A stretch of DNA of 64,000 nucleotides from Cacajao melanocephalus (GCA_963573385.1 CAUYLG010051266.1:62001-126000), one strand, 5' to 3'; numbered from the stretch's first letter, positions 41,100 to 54,640 are shown. The notes: generated by a model not told the origin, from the letters alone. A program made the numbers and translations.

Positions 41100-41350
41100 T
41101 TTCTTTATTCATTTATCTGACAAATATTTATTGATCTGCTTCTACATACCCAGGCACTGTTTTAAGTTCTTAAGATACATTAAAGAATCAGACAAAAATC
41201 TATGTCTAGCAGAATTTGTATTCTAGTAAGTGAGACACGTAACATGCAACAAATGCAATAAATAGGTACATTATATAATGTGTTTGAAGAGGATTAAATG
41301 CTGTGAAAAAATAGAGCAGGGTAAGAATGACTGAAGATGCAGAGGGATTG
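41100..41350 (-). repeat. L2 3' fragment, antisense
   Basis: The text from TTCATTTATCTGACAAATAT through ACCCAGGCACTGTTTTAAGT and TATTCTAGTAAGTGAGACA is reverse-complement L2. Confidence 0.65.
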
Positions 41351-42109
41351 CAATTTCCTCTTTTAAGTTACAAAACATGAAAACTTGAGTGCCTCTACAA
41401 TGTGTTTTCAGAAAGGTGCACACCAGGTATATCAAGGGAGATGTCCATGTAGCCAGGGCGGGGGGTGTCCAGTAAATGAGTGTTTGATTTTTAACTACTC
41501 AATAATTATTGATTGGTTCAAAGCAGTTGTCATGGCAGAAAGTAAGTTGTAGAATTCTCATAATAGAAATACGTAGTTTTCCATGAATGCTATAATAAAC
41601 AAAATCTGTGATGTCTCCCATTAACTGAATCCCTAACACCTGTTCTCTTTGTTTACCTTACTTTTGTTTTTCATTTTGTCAAATACTATTTCACTACTGT
41701 TTTAAAACAAAATAATTGAACATATGTGCAGTTTTAGTCACAAAACATTTACATTTTTTCCATCAGTGTTAATGATAATATAACTGCCATGTTTGTATGA
41801 TTATGAAAAGAGGAATAGTTTATTTACCACAGATAAATATGTATAGCTCATCTGTTTGAGTGGGGACTAAAGAATATGAAGAGATTTACTAATTTTGGGA
41901 AAGGCTAGGGCCCTTTGGCTTGGCTTCATGTATCTTTTTGCTTAGCTATTTTAATTTTATACACTTACGTTACTGCAGTAATAGTCTCAGTAGGGGCTAT
42001 TATTAATGACACTCAAATTCAAGATCATATAGATATTGAAACCTCTGCTTTTTTTCCTCAACCCTTGAAACATCATTAGAATTAAGAAAGTAATGTATTA
42101 TTTTAAAAC

Positions 42110-42275
42110 TACAGTAATAATAGTTCTAAAGAGCTTTATGCTCTTTACCAGTTAAAATCTCTCTTGATCCTCATAATAACGTTATGATCTCGGGATGTCA
42201 GTGTTCTTTGGAATCTGAAGAGACTTTATCAAGGTCACCAGACTAGTGGGGCTAGTTAGGGGTTGGGTCAAGAAG
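42110..42275 (-). repeat. MIR fragment, antisense
   Basis: CTTGATCCTCATAATAACGT, then AAGGTCACCAGACTAGTGGG, match the reverse-complement MIR core. Confidence 0.55.
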
Positions 42276-43559
42276 AATACTGCACAGTAACAAACAAACA
42301 TCTTAACAACAAACAGCTATAAGTTATTTTTGTTTAAGGGACTTGGTTTTGTTGTGAAATCTGAAAAAGTATTTAATAGAGTTTACCAAATCAAGATTTA
42401 GTATTGTCTAAGTCAGTGCCTGTCATTACATGACTAAGCATCTTTCCTTTTGCTCTTCTGTTCCTGTTTCCTGCCCCAGCCAGCAGCTCTCCTCACCTCA
42501 TCTCACCTTTCTCTTTCGTCTCAGGAGGGTAGGAACAGAACTGTTACAATCTCCAGCAAGAGAAGCAACCAAGTATGTAGAAAGAATTGTGGTTGGCTTA
42601 TTTTTAATCTTATGCTCACTTAGTGTATGAACTGTAAACTTTTTAAAAAGTGAAAACATCATCTCTTCTATAATTCTTAATGCTTCATAATTTTTAAGCT
42701 TGAAAAATTCTCACACTGGATATTGTAAAAATTAATATTTCAAAGCCAGCTTTTAAACACTCTCTCAATAATTTATGAATGAAGCCAAAATTTTAGAGTT
42801 GAAATTTGTGAAATGTTCCAGTCTCAATACTCATTATTACAGATGTAGAATTGCTAAACATTGGGTCATTTTAGTCTTCTACTGTCAGTTAATGAGTTTC
42901 TAGAACATTAATTGCTATAGGCTTTGCCTCAGGCCTCTCTTTCCCAAGTCTAGTCATTAACTAGACTTGCAAAAAAATAACCTACCACATTTTGTTTTAT
43001 GAAAGAGTAGCAATAAAAATTACTATTCTTGAAATCTAAAGGTTTTTTTCTTGCAATTCAAAAATTTGAGTCTTTTTAGCTTCTTTTTTTTGCACTCTAT
43101 TAAGAAATTGGTAAACAAGTTTAATTGCAGATTGAATAATGAGATGAAATTTAGCATTATCCAACAGGAATGACCCACCCTCTCCCAGATGAAAGCATCA
43201 CATTATTTATTGAGTTTCTCTAAAGATTAAAATAACTCCCCAGGTAAGGAGACTTAACAACTTCATTCCAGATCTTTACAGGATTATTAGGATAGTCTTC
43301 CTTATTGTTCAAATAGGTTACCACTTATGGATTTGGGAATTTTCTGCCTGGTTTTCTTCTTAATTAGAAAGAAGGCAAGGTGAGTCCCTCTCCCTGAATA
43401 TGGAATTCCACAGCCTATTATCTACTCAAGGACTTTGATCCTGAACTTAACCTCCTTTCTTCTGCATCAGTATCCCCCTCAGTAATACAACGTGCTGTAA
43501 TATTGTTATATCCAGTGGTTGGTTTTCTGTCCTCGTATTCCTTCTGGTGGCAAATCCTC

Positions 43560-44480
43560 ACAGTTGGTCCTCTATCCTTTTTGTATTACTTCCTGCACTT
43601 AGCCTGTAGGACACCATGCTGTACTCACCTGGCTTCCCCAATGCTTTTCTAGCTACTCCTTTCAGTCTTACTTGTTGGTCCTCCTCTCCCCAAACTGTAA
43701 ACATTATTTGATTGCCAGGGCCCAGTCCTTGCATGTCTTTCCTTCTCTGTCCACATACCTTCTCTAAGTGATAAATATTCTTGGCTTTATACCTATCATC
43801 TATATGCCAGTGGCTCCCAAATAAATATCTTCAGTCTGAATAAATTAACTCCAGGCTTATTTGCCCTCTCTTTGTCTATGGCTAATAGACATAGTAAACT
43901 TAAACTTCCCCAAACTGAGCTTCTGATACCAACCCTGCTCCCCAAATCTGTTTCTTCTGCAATCTCGATCTTTTATTTCACACCGTAGTAACTCCATCCT
44001 TCTGAAGGCTTGAGCCAAAACCTTGGGGTTAACTTGACTATTCTTTTCCTTAAACCACCTGTTCAATTCTTTAGAAAACTCCTATGTCCTTTTTTCAAAA
44101 TATATCCAGAATTTGACTATTTTAAATCAGTTCCCCTGCCACTACCTGGGCTTAGCCACTATCATCACTCATCTGTATTGTTATAATTTCCCCCGCTGGC
44201 ATTTCTTGTCTCTACCTTTGTCATCTCTCAGCCTGTTTCAAAAGAGCAGCCAAAGTAATTCTGTGAAAACATAAGTCAGATCATGGCTTTTGTTCAAAAC
44301 TTCCAATGACTTCACCTCTTAGTAAATTACGTCCAACATTCTTACAATGGCCTCAAGGTTCGCATTGTCTGTCCAGACCCCGGTTCTCCAACATGACTTC
44401 CTGAAGTCTCCATCCTTCACTATTCCAACTACATCCACCTCCTCAGTGGTCCTTGAATATACCAGGTATGTTCCTGTCTT
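43560..44480 (+). repeat. L2 LINE fragment, sense
   Basis: L2 landmarks in order: TATATGCCAGTGGCTCCCAA (43801-43820), ATGGCTAATAGACATAGTAA near 43878, CATAAGTCAGATCATGGC near 44271, AATGGCCTCAAGGTTCGCA near 44345. The minus frame 43857-44066 is antisense to it. Confidence 0.8.
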
Positions 44481-44875
44481 AGAGCAGGGGTAAGAACCAA
44501 GGCTTTTCAGATTCCAAAGACTATTCTAAATTTAAACAATTTAATAGAGACTCTCCAGAAATCCTAATGAAAATATTCTCATAAAATGTACTACCTTAAT
44601 CATGTACTCCTTTTTAAAAGCCCTTATTAAAAGGAATTCTAAATAGAGTACTTCATTCTCCTGGGTTATTTCCTAAAATCCGATGTAAACAATTATGAGA
44701 CTAACTAGAAAAATATCTAACACCCGTTATTTGACATGTACATGTTAATGATGAGTGATTCAATAAAAGCATCTAAATATGGCCAGCAAATGTTTATTTA
44801 GTATCTATTAAGTTCTGGCATCTACTATAAACCCAGATATGTCAGGTCCTGTGTTTGGGGGATACAGTGGTAGAA

Positions 44876-45000
44876 GATATATATATACATATAGATACAT
44901 ACACACATACATATAAACACATGCATATACATACCCAGTGTGTGTATATATATGTATGTGTGTGTATGTACATGCACGTGTGCATATGTATATATATAGA
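44876..45000. repeat. Alternating TA/CA inverted repeat
   Basis: The left half is TATATATACATA/CATACACACATA-type and the right half is its approximate reverse complement, meeting near 44938. It can fold into a long hairpin or cruciform. The open frames on both strands are by-products of the repeat. Confidence 0.85.
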
Positions 45001-45139
45001 GAGAAAGAAAATGACAGAGAAACTGGAGAAGGCCCAAGTGATTCTGCAAAAGGGACTATTAAGTGCCTTTGTCCAAAAGGATATATAACATATTGGTGTT
45101 AAATGAATCCAGTAAGGCAAGTCTTAGTCAACATCATAA

Positions 45140-47225
45140 TATCAGTTAATTAATTCATCATATTAACAAAATGAAAATTATCTCAATCTTGATAATTTTA
45201 AGATCACCTTGATTATCTCGATCTCAGATTTGCATAAAACACCTCTGATAAATTCAACATTCATTAATGATGTAAAGAAAGCTCTTTGAAAAGTAAGAAT
45301 AGAAGGAAATTTACTTAATCTGACAAAGAGTACCTGAAAAAAAACCTTATATCAAACATAGTATCTCTCACTAGGATCCAAGTGAAATAATGGTGTCTAA
45401 TCAGTATAATGGATGGTCTAGCCAGTGTAATACGGCAAGAAAAAGACATGAAATGTGTAAGGATCAGAAAGTAATAAAATGTGTAAGGATCAGAAAGTAA
45501 TAAAAATCATTCACAGGTTATATGATTGGGTCACAGAAAATACGAAAGAATCTTCAAATAAAGTTTTAGAATGAATAAGAATATTCAGCAAGAATGCTGA
45601 GTACAAAATCGATACACAAAAATTGGTTGTATTTCTCCATACCAGAAATAAACATCATTTAGAAAAAAATAAATATATAGAACAATTTAAAGCATCAAAT
45701 ACCTAGGAGTAAGCCTAATAAAAAATGTACATTTCTATACAGAACACCACAAAACATCTTCAAAAGCATAGAAGACCTCAATAAATATGTATGCATTGGA
45801 GGATTCAGTATTATAAGGATGTTAGTTCTCCCTAAGTTCATTGGGTTTAATGTAACGAATATATTCAAACAAATTAAATAAAAGCTCCAGTAGGTTTTTA
45901 TGAAAACTGACAAGCTGATTCTAAAATTTACATGGAAATGCATAGGGCCAAAAATAGCTAAGAGTCCTGAAGAAGAAAAAGGAATTGCAAATTAATTACA
46001 AAGTAATTAAAAGTTTGGATTGAAAAAAAGGTTAATGAACCAGAAAGGAGAGTTCAAAAACTAATTTATGTACATTTATAGACTCTCGATCTGTCATAGG
46101 TGGCATATTTTCAATAAATGATATTTAGTCAATTGGCTATCCATGTGGTAAAAATGAAACTTGACCCTGAATTCCTACCATACACAAAAATCCATACAAG
46201 CAAATTGTAGTGATTTTATATAAATATGAAATTTCAAACATTAAGTCTTCCAGAATATAAAATACAAGATTATCTTAAGGGTCTTAGGATAGGACAAGGT
46301 TTGTTAGAATTAAAAAAGCATTATCTAAAAAGAAAAAGATTGATAAATTAGACTTTATTAAAATTAAAAACTCCCATCATTTAAAGACATCAAGAAAGTA
46401 AAATTGAAAACCACAGAGTAAAAGACGACATTTGCAGACTGTATAACTGACAAAGAGCTCATACTGAGACTATGGAAGAACTACAGATGAGTAAGAAATA
46501 TACAAATAACCAAATAGAAGAGCAGCTAGAAGACTTCAACATAACTCCACAAAGCAGGATATCCAAATGGCCAGTAAAGATATGGAAAGGGGCATCATTA
46601 TTCTTCAGGGGAACAGAAGTCAGAACCATAAAAAGATGTCACTTTGAATCCACTGGAATGGATGAAACAGAAAAGCCCGGCAGGGCTCTGTGGAGAGGAT
46701 GCAAAGCATCCTCATATATTGCTAGTAGGAATGTAAATAGGTACTGGCAGTTTAGAAAACTATTTTGTATTACATACTGAACCTGAGCAGACTCATGCCT
46801 TATGACCCAGCAAAATTTTACTCCTAGGTGTAAGTGCATGTATATGTGTACCTGCATAGTAAGTGCAAAGATGTGTACACTCATGTCCACAGCAGCATAT
46901 ATGTAAATAGCAGTGTAAAATGTTCACTCAAACAATGGACATTCAAAACACTAACCACTGTGTTTCTATTTATATAAAGTTCAAAAATAGACAGAACTAA
47001 TCAATGGTGATAAAAATAAGAATATTGGTTACTTCTCAGAAGCTGAGAGGGTTTAGATATGAAGAGAGACCAAGAGGAGGATTTTGGAATGTTAGTGTTA
47101 CTGACATTCTATTTCTTGACTGGGGTGGTGATTATAAAAGTGTTCACTTTGTGTTAATTTGCTGAGATAAACTCTTACGATTTATACTTTAGTATGTCTC
47201 TATTATGCTACGATATTTTTTAAAA
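45140..47225 (+). repeat. L1M ORF2 to 3' end, sense
   Basis: Old L1 text runs from ORF2 reverse-transcriptase and C-terminal parts (TACATGGAAATGCATAGGGCC near 45930) to the 3'UTR (GACTGGGGTGGTGATTATAA near 47118). It holds a 26-base perfect tandem duplication at 45452-45503. The plus frame 46472-46780 is an L1 remnant. Confidence 0.8.
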
Positions 47226-47569
47226 CATTTCTTAAAATCCCCATTGCAATATAGCAATTAAATAGGTATTATGTTTACCTATTTTCCCAATTGATTTGTT
47301 TCTGTTTCAGTGTGCTGCAATTCTTGGAAAAGGCATTACGTGAACTAATAAATATAGTAGAACCTCAGGAATACATACCCTTGGCCATACCAATTACTGT
47401 ATTTTTTCCTGGATATTTTGGGTTCACAAGCATGGGAAAACGAAGTTTTAAGAGGCACTTTATCAAATAAATACTTTTTAAAATATTATTTTTATTCCAA
47501 ATGAATGCATTCTTCTGTGGTCTAGACATTAGTCTATGCCTGCATTTTTCAATAAATATAAAAATATAT

Positions 47570-48240
47570 ATTTTTAAAAATGAAGTGTGATCATACTTTA
47601 CATATTATTTTGTGACTTATTTTACACCTAAAATATGTTTGAAATCTATTTATAAAAACAAATATCTATCTACCTAATATATTTTATAAAACAAATGCCA
47701 AGATATTAAAACTCTTAAGGTAATAGAGAGAAAGTAAATTCCCTTTTACCTCTGCCCTTCCACATTACTAATTCCCAGAATCAAGCATGTTAAAAGATTC
47801 TCTGTGTATGCCAGTGTGGGTTTTTGTTTTTGTTTTTGTGTTTTTTGTTTTTTGTTTTTTTTAACAGAGTTTGAGATTATACTCTTTCAACATTTTTTTT
47901 CACAAATACAGTTTCCATACTTTACCTATCAGTGCATAAATATCTAAATCCATTCTACATCAGTCCTTTAAATATAGATCATATCTATATCATTCTTTTC
48001 AATGGCTGCATAATATTCCAACATAGAGAAATTTTATGATTTATTTAGCCTTTTTTCTACTAGTATTTAGTATTTTTCCAGTTTTTTTCTTTACAAAAAT
48101 GATACAACAGACATCTATGTGCCTGTATGTGTGCCTGCATACATATGTGTGTATCTTCATATGTTTCAGAAAATATGTAAGAACTGCTGGGTTAAGAATA
48201 TGAATATTTTTAAATACTAAAAATAACTCAAACCATACTT
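47570..48240 (-). repeat. L1M 3'UTR fragment, antisense
   Basis: CTTTTCAATGGCTGCATAAT (47995-48014) and the motif near AACTGCTGGGTTAAGAATAT (48182-48201) are reverse-complement L1M 3'UTR. A T-rich (TTTTTG)n tract at 47821-47865 lies within. Confidence 0.65.
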
Positions 48241-50500
48241 CTGTGAATAGTCATTGATATTGGATACAACATCACAGCAAAACAAATGTAATCAAGAATT
48301 TAAGTAAGGCAACAAAATGGGAACCAATGAGTCTCTTAAGGCAAGAAGACTATATTAAGGGTTGATGTGGGATTTAGTGGAAAGGAATACATATGGGAGA
48401 TAATTTATGGCTGCCCCATGCCCATCGCCATAGCACCCATTTTTCCCTTAGTAGTTAATAAAAGCTAATGTCAAATATAAAATGGACAAACAACTTAAAA
48501 CTATAGCCAGTATTCACAGATAGAAATTATTATACAATATAATTAAGTGACCAATTTATAATACTTATAGTCAAGTAAAATATTTCACTTAGATTCCTTA
48601 AAATTAGAAATTGTCTTCTCAGGATTAGGCCACATTTTCTCTGAAAAGCCATCATCCTTGAGTCATGCTGTTCTAAGGATGAGTTTTTCTTCTAATGGAC
48701 AATTGTTGATCGCTTAAATCTGTACCTACTGCTGATAGCGGATTTTAGTTTAACCCCAGGACATGAAGACATCAGAACCTCTTAGAAATAAAGCAGTGGA
48801 TGTTATATGTATTAATGTGCTCTAAAGGTAGTTAAATTTAGATGGGAGCAAATAAAATTTCTTCTTTACAGCCAGCAAATTAGTACTGTGGCTCCTCGTC
48901 ATTTATCTCCTCCATGTGTCAGAATAAAATCTTTCCTTGATGTAACACAAGATCACTGATGGTAAGGGAACAGGAGATGTAGTGGAAATCTCGATCGCTG
49001 AATGACTTTTAGCCTTTCTGCATAATAGCGGCAGATATTTGAGTACTTGTTATGTGCAAGGTGTACTTGTAAGGCCTAATTTGTATTATTTCATTTACTT
49101 ATTATAACAACCCTATGAGGTAGATGGAAAATAAGCACTATCTAACAGATTGGTAATAGGACGCATAGAAAATCTAAGCCAAGTCAACAACTGGTATGTA
49201 GCAGAGCCAGTATTCATATCCAGGTACTGTGGCTACAGAACCCCTACCCTTAACAATTTCACTAAAGCTGAAGATTCATTTGGTTTAAACTTGTGAACCC
49301 CAGGCTCCACCTCTTTTCCCCTGTTCCTCACTTTGAAGCCCACAGAACCTCAGTAGGTCATAAGATATCCCTCTGCCATTGGGAAGAGGAGCTGGCCAAG
49401 GGCAGATGTCTCTACAGATGTGTTATTGGGAAATTGGGTGTCATAACTTGTCTTGCCATTTAACTTGCTTTGTGATTTTTTTGTTTTTGCTGAAAGCCGT
49501 TTGTGATGTATCTGGTAATAGGAACTAAGATAATCAGGCTTTTAGTGTGAGATATTATGTTAATCTGGCTAGGAGCTGAGCTATGTTTAATTTGTTGTAG
49601 CTGTGCCAGAGGCTTATGTTTCCTCTAGGTTTTGGGTTTTGGTGTGTGTGTGTGTGTTTTCACCCCTGTTATCTTTGAGCTTCCCTAAGAACTCCTTCTC
49701 AAGTAGAGTCTGTAATGAGCTCTCAAAAGCAGTCCGCTGCTGTTATTTTGAAGTCCTGTTGATATGATGGTAGCGTACTGGGGAGGGGAAGTGTGTTCGA
49801 AGCTTATGATTAAAACTCAGGGGTTGTTTTAGTGAGTCTGAGTCTCTGGACTGTGACTTGAAGAAGTATTTCATAGCCTTTTTTACCTCTCTCCTTGTGT
49901 GAGAAGGCTAGGAGAACTCAATCTGTGTAATTGCTCTTACTTAGGTCAGATAAGGCTCTGGTAAAGGAGTTTCCCTTGAAGTCAGGCCTTTGCTGAGAAG
50001 AACAGAACACTGGATGTATTTTAAAATGATTACTTATCCCCTGGGTGTACTGAAAAACTATAACTTTCCCCCTCTCCCTGCCTAAAGAAGAAAGGAATTT
50101 TTCTCTGATCTTCACAATGAGAACCTGATGAAGCTTCTGGAGTTAAAACAGGAAAGTGTGGGGAATCCCCACTTAAGACTGGGGTCCCAGGAGTTTTAAA
50201 CTCTCAAGCTAGTTCACCCTTAGCCTCTGGAAATTTATCAATTACTATTTAAATGTTCCTGCTAGTTACTTATTTCAGTAACTTCTGCTTCTGCTAAGCT
50301 GTGATTCTTTGTTTTTATCTGCCTTTCCAATTTTGGAGGCAGTGGTTTGCCCTGTGACTTCAATTTTCTGATGGATCTAAGAAGGGTTGTTTTCAGTTTA
50401 TTCAGCTTTTTTCTTGTGAGGAAGCTAGGTGACAACTTCCAAGCTCTTAACGTGTTGCAGTGTGGTGAGGGAGAACAAATAATCTCACAAAACTTACATA
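48240..50500. other. Mostly unique intergenic sequence
   Basis: Only a MIR (49025-49260) and a short GT run (49641-49657) are recognisable. No exon could be supported. Confidence 0.5.
49025..49260 (-). repeat. MIR, antisense, nearly full length
   Basis: The order GAGTACTTGTTATGTGCAAG, ACAACCCTATGAGGTAGATG, GCAGAGCCAGTATTCATATC, then the tRNA-like end, is reverse-complement MIR. Confidence 0.85.
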
Positions 50501-50502
50501 GT

Positions 50503-50850
50503 ATCTTAGTTCATTTGGCCCACTGTAACAAAATACTGCATAATTTAAGAATAATCAAAATTTATTTTTTACAGTTTTAGAGGCTGGGAAGTCCAAGATC
50601 AAGATACTGGCAGATCTGGTGTCTGGAGAGGGCTCACTCTGTGTTTTGCAGATGGTGTCTTGCTGTGTTCTCACATGGCAGAAGGGCCAGGAAGCTCCTT
50701 TCAACTTCTTGTATCAGGGCATTAATTCCATTCATGAAGGCAGAGCCCTCATGACTTAATCACTTCCCAAAAGACGCCACCTATTAATACTGCCACAATG
50801 GGGATAGATTTCAACATGTATTTTGGAGGGACACATTCAGACCATAACAG
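50503..50850 (-). repeat. MaLR LTR (MST/MLT1 type), antisense
   Basis: CTTAGTTCATTTGGCCCACTG to GGGACACATTCAGACCATAACA is a reverse-complement MaLR LTR. The flanking ATAGT (50498-50502 and 50851-50855) is a likely target-site duplication. No internal viral sequence remains. Confidence 0.75.
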
Positions 50851-51092
50851 ATAGTATCTCTAAATTTTCCTAATTTAAAAAAAATATAAGTCTTGTCATT
50901 TCAATGACAATACACAGGAAATGTCATCATCATTTTTTATTCTGCCCGCACATTTGGAGGTTTTGTTTTGTTTTTAATACCAGTGCTTGGGCCCTTCTCC
51001 AGACCATCTGAGTCGGAATTTTTAGGGGTTAGGCTTGAATATCCACCCCCTGTCCCTACCCCAGCTTCTTACATGTGAAAACTATGCCATAG

Positions 51093-51288
51093 AGCAATGG
51101 TTCTCAAACTTAAGTGTGCATCTCAGAATCATCTGGAAGATTTGAAATTCAGATTGCAGGGCCCTGCCTCCCAGAATTTCTGAATCAATGGGTGTAGGGC
51201 AGAGCCCAAGAATTTGTATGTCTAACAAGTTACAGATGATGCTGATGTTGCTGGCACTGGACCACATTTAGCAAACTACTACCATAGC
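51093..51288 (-). repeat. MER5A-type hAT-Charlie element
   Basis: It begins CAATGGTTCTCAAACTTAAG, one terminal inverted repeat of MER5, and contains the middle TTTCTGAATCAATGGGTGTA and a decayed right end. The length fits a nearly complete non-autonomous copy. Confidence 0.8.
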
Positions 51289-51439
51289 AGATCCTGAAAA
51301 GAAATTACAACATTTGAAATCCGTGATCTGCTTATTCCTCTTGCAAAATGAGACACCATAATTTCCCATTTTTCCTGTGAACTCTCTGGTTGATTAGGTC
51401 AAAATGCTCAGTTTGGGCTCCCTTTTTTTTCTTTTGGTA

Positions 51440-51870
51440 TGTTAAATTTTTCTATTAGGGTTCTGTCTATGGCCACATTCCCTTTACATGCCACCTAACT
51501 GGGTGATCTTATATATTTGCATAGTTTATTTCATCTAAATGCTGATTTAAAAAATCTATTTGTCCAGTTGGATTTCTCTCCTGAGCTTCACATCTGTATT
51601 TTCAATTAGTTGCTTGACATATCCATGAAGATGTTCCCCAAAAAGCTGCACTCAGCCTGTCTACATCTGAGATATATCTTTGCCTCAGGGTCCCCTTTCT
51701 TTGGTAATGACACCAAGATATATTCTGTTTTTTCAAGCCAAAAACCTGCATGTCGACTTTGATTTCTTTTCCTTATTCCTCTCTCAAAATGGTCCCCAAA
51801 GCCTACAAAAACTATTTCCTTAATATCTCTCAAATCCATTTCACTCCTTTTATACCACTATTTTATACTA
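51440..51870 (+). repeat. L2 LINE fragment, sense
   Basis: L2 landmarks: GGATTTCTCTCCTGAGCTTC (51570-51589), TCTCAAATCCATTTCACTCC (51827-51846). It is interrupted on its right by a MADE1 insertion. Confidence 0.65.
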
Positions 51871-51950
51871 TTTGGTTGGCATAAAACTAATTGTAGTTTC
51901 CTCCATTACTTGCAATGACAAACCTACAATTACTTTTGCACCAACCTACA
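51871..51950. mobile_element. MADE1 miniature mariner element
   Basis: An 80-base palindromic element with arms TTTGGTTGGC and, at the other end, TTTTGCACCAACCTACA, matching MADE1 (Hsmar1-derived MITE). The arms pair over about 30 bases. MADE1 is the source of the primate miR-548 family, but no annotated miRNA is claimed here. Confidence 0.93.
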
Positions 51951-52539
51951 CTGCTGACTGAATGTTCCAATGAGATGATCTCATTTTATAAAAGCTAGAG
52001 CTAGAATTGTATCATTGGGGAGAAGGAATACAAACTAATTTATTACCGACACCTCTTATACCACCCATGAACCAGTGCTCTCCAGTATGCTAGTGTGAAG
52101 AGGTTCCTAATTTGAGCTAGTGTGTCCTGCACTGGAAAGCTGGCTCTTTGGAGAAAGGCTGGAGTCGGTACAACAGATGTCTATTTGCATGAATGGCCAA
52201 GGAAGCTCCTGGGAAAGAATTCACTGGAATATGAGAGAATCACATAGGGAAGTTGCCTCAGTAACCAAAACTCAGGTATTGAGAAAAGGAAAATATTAAA
52301 TACAGCAGATGATTTGTTACTCTCCACCTCGCGCCTCTGTGAACTCAAGTCCTCTGTAGGTGTTAGATCTGCAAATAAACAAAGTGAACCATGTGCCAGT
52401 TGTTAAGCACCAAACCCTCTTCTAGCCTCTGCTTTGTAATGCTGTGGCCAGGACCCTGCAGATCTCAGTTCTGCTTTGCCAGCTGGCTTCCTGCTAGTCT
52501 CTGCAAGTACGGGGAGGGAACTGCTGTAGGGAACCTGGA

Positions 52540-52893
52540 AGGCTGATGTAATAAAATACCGTAAACTAGATAACTTACAAACAAACAACAGACATTTATT
52601 TTTCATAATTCTGGAGGCTGAGAAGTCTATGATCAAGGCATCAGCAGATTCATTGTCTGTGTGGGTCCTGCCTTCTGGTTCACAGATGGCAACTTCTTAC
52701 TGTGTTTCACATGGCAGAAGGGATGCAGCAGCTCTCTGGGGCTTCTTTTATAAAAGGGCATTAATCCCATGCATAAGGGCTCTGCCCTGATGACTGAGTC
52801 ATCTCCCAATGGCCCCACCTCCTAATGCCATCACGTTGGTGAATAAGTTTCAATAAATAACTCTTGAGGGGAAACAGACATTCCAACCATAGC
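52540..52893 (-). repeat. MaLR LTR (MST/MLT1 type), antisense
   Basis: Reverse-complement MaLR text from ATAAAATACCGTAAACTAGA to GACATTCCAACCATAGCA. It is similar to but distinct from the copy at 50.5 kb. Confidence 0.75.
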
Positions 52894-52894
52894 A

Positions 52895-54640
52895 GCAATC
52901 CTTTATGTTAAATTCTCTTTGCTCAAACAACTGGAACAGATGTTGTCTCCTGATTGGACCCCAACCAATTTAAGCCATTTCACTAGCATCACTGTAAAAT
53001 ATTGGGACACAAAAAGTACTGTTTGGTTCCCTTCAATGATACTATAGTATATAGTAGGAAAAAGGCATTCTGTATCTCATCTCATGGTGAATGATGCAAC
53101 TGTATTCTATAGATGAAATGGTACCTGAGTGAACAGACAGTAGTGTTCAGCTGTATACATATAATGTGGTGCTGCCTTATGTGCCTGGCAGGCCTGGCCT
53201 GGATATGCCCAGGGGACACAGCAGTGCCTACTGGATGTGGTGATAACCAGTGCAGGGGCACACAGAACAAAAAGTGATTAAAACCATTTCTGATGGTGAA
53301 TTCTCTTCTACTGTGATTTTCTTGGTGAAAAGTAACCAGATTTGTTAGTGAGCTCATGTAAGACAGCGTTTGGGAACTCCCAGAGACACTTGGGGCAGGT
53401 TCATAGAAAACTAGGAAACAGTATTAGCAAGTGACAGAAGGATCCATTGAAATCAGGATTACCCTAGTTAGCTATAGGTATGTTTTAAATTTTAGTGTTA
53501 AAAACTGTGGCCTTTAAAATAGGAGCTATTAAATACTCTTATTTTGTCTCTCCAGTTTTGCCATTTTAATATCCTTATTTGCTATTAATCTAGTTCTTTG
53601 ACTAGAACACAAATCTACAGAGTGGTTTAGTTATCCTGATTCACAGCTCTGATCTGCATACTGGCCAGTGTAGAAGAGAACCAAGGACTTGGAGTTTAAA
53701 ATGCAAGCACAGGAGCTCTCAGCATCTTTCAAAGCTCTTGGCTCAGTGGGGAGCAAGGAAGGTTGAGTGCTTATCATCTCTTTTCTGCCCCTTCCCTGAG
53801 CCCCATTCTTCTTCCACATTCTATGGTCTTGTTAGAGATTATGGATGTTTAAAATGTAATATTGACCAATGGCGTCTGCAGCTTTACTTTCTTAGTTTCT
53901 CCTTTATGAAAGTTTATATCTTTTCTTCCTGAATAATTGGTTTGATATTTTTTTCATGATTGTTGCTTGGGAAGTCTGTGGATATGTGTGGCTGCCTCCC
54001 CATCAGCCTTACACTTCCCAAATTGTGCACTGAAGTGTCCTGGGGCACCACAGAGAATTCAGAGAAGGACAGTGGAATATTTATAAATTTCAAGAGAAAC
54101 ATTGTGACATTCATTGGACACTGCATGAACTATTATTGAGTTGTTTGAATGTGACTACTTAATAAAAGGAAGAAAAAAGGACATGTTTGATGTTTCCTTT
54201 GATTTATGGGCACTATGGAAAAATCAGTGAGGCACTAAGGGCACTGGGAACAGAGTAAGTTTGGGAATCTCCGCATTACCCTCTTCCCAACAACTCATGT
54301 CTCTTTAGGGGATCCATATAGATATGGGACCTTTCTCACCCCCAGATTCAGAAGATGGAACATAGGATAAAACTAAATTAATCAATCCAATCTACCCTGC
54401 TGGCCTTGTAAAGAAGTGAACTAATTAAGAGATGAACATGTGATCCACATCAGCCAGATTAGAGTAAAACTCAGGTTACTTACTTGGAATGCTGTAACAA
54501 TCTCAGTATCTCTTTCTTCTCCTCTTCTTCCTCCCCAACCCCCCCCCCCCCGCTCTGTTTTTCTCTGGCTAAAAAAGCATATAGCTACTGAGGTAGTTAC
54601 ATCAGCCCTCTTAGCCTTGTCATACTATTAATTTTTGTTT
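52895..54640. other. Intergenic sequence, nothing recognised
   Basis: Apart from a poly-C run (54539-54551) no repeat or exon was identified. Open frames of 60-90 codons (for example 53082-53357 minus) match nothing known. Confidence 0.45.

Larger units (their letters stand above)
40770..43550. other. Intergenic sequence between L1 and L2 fossils
   Basis: Apart from the L2 and MIR fragments listed, nothing was recognised. A 66-codon plus frame (42430-42630) is unsupported. Confidence 0.5.

Noticed and set aside
46472..46780. 102-codon plus frame
   Set aside because: It is a decayed part of L1 ORF2 in sense orientation, not an independent gene.
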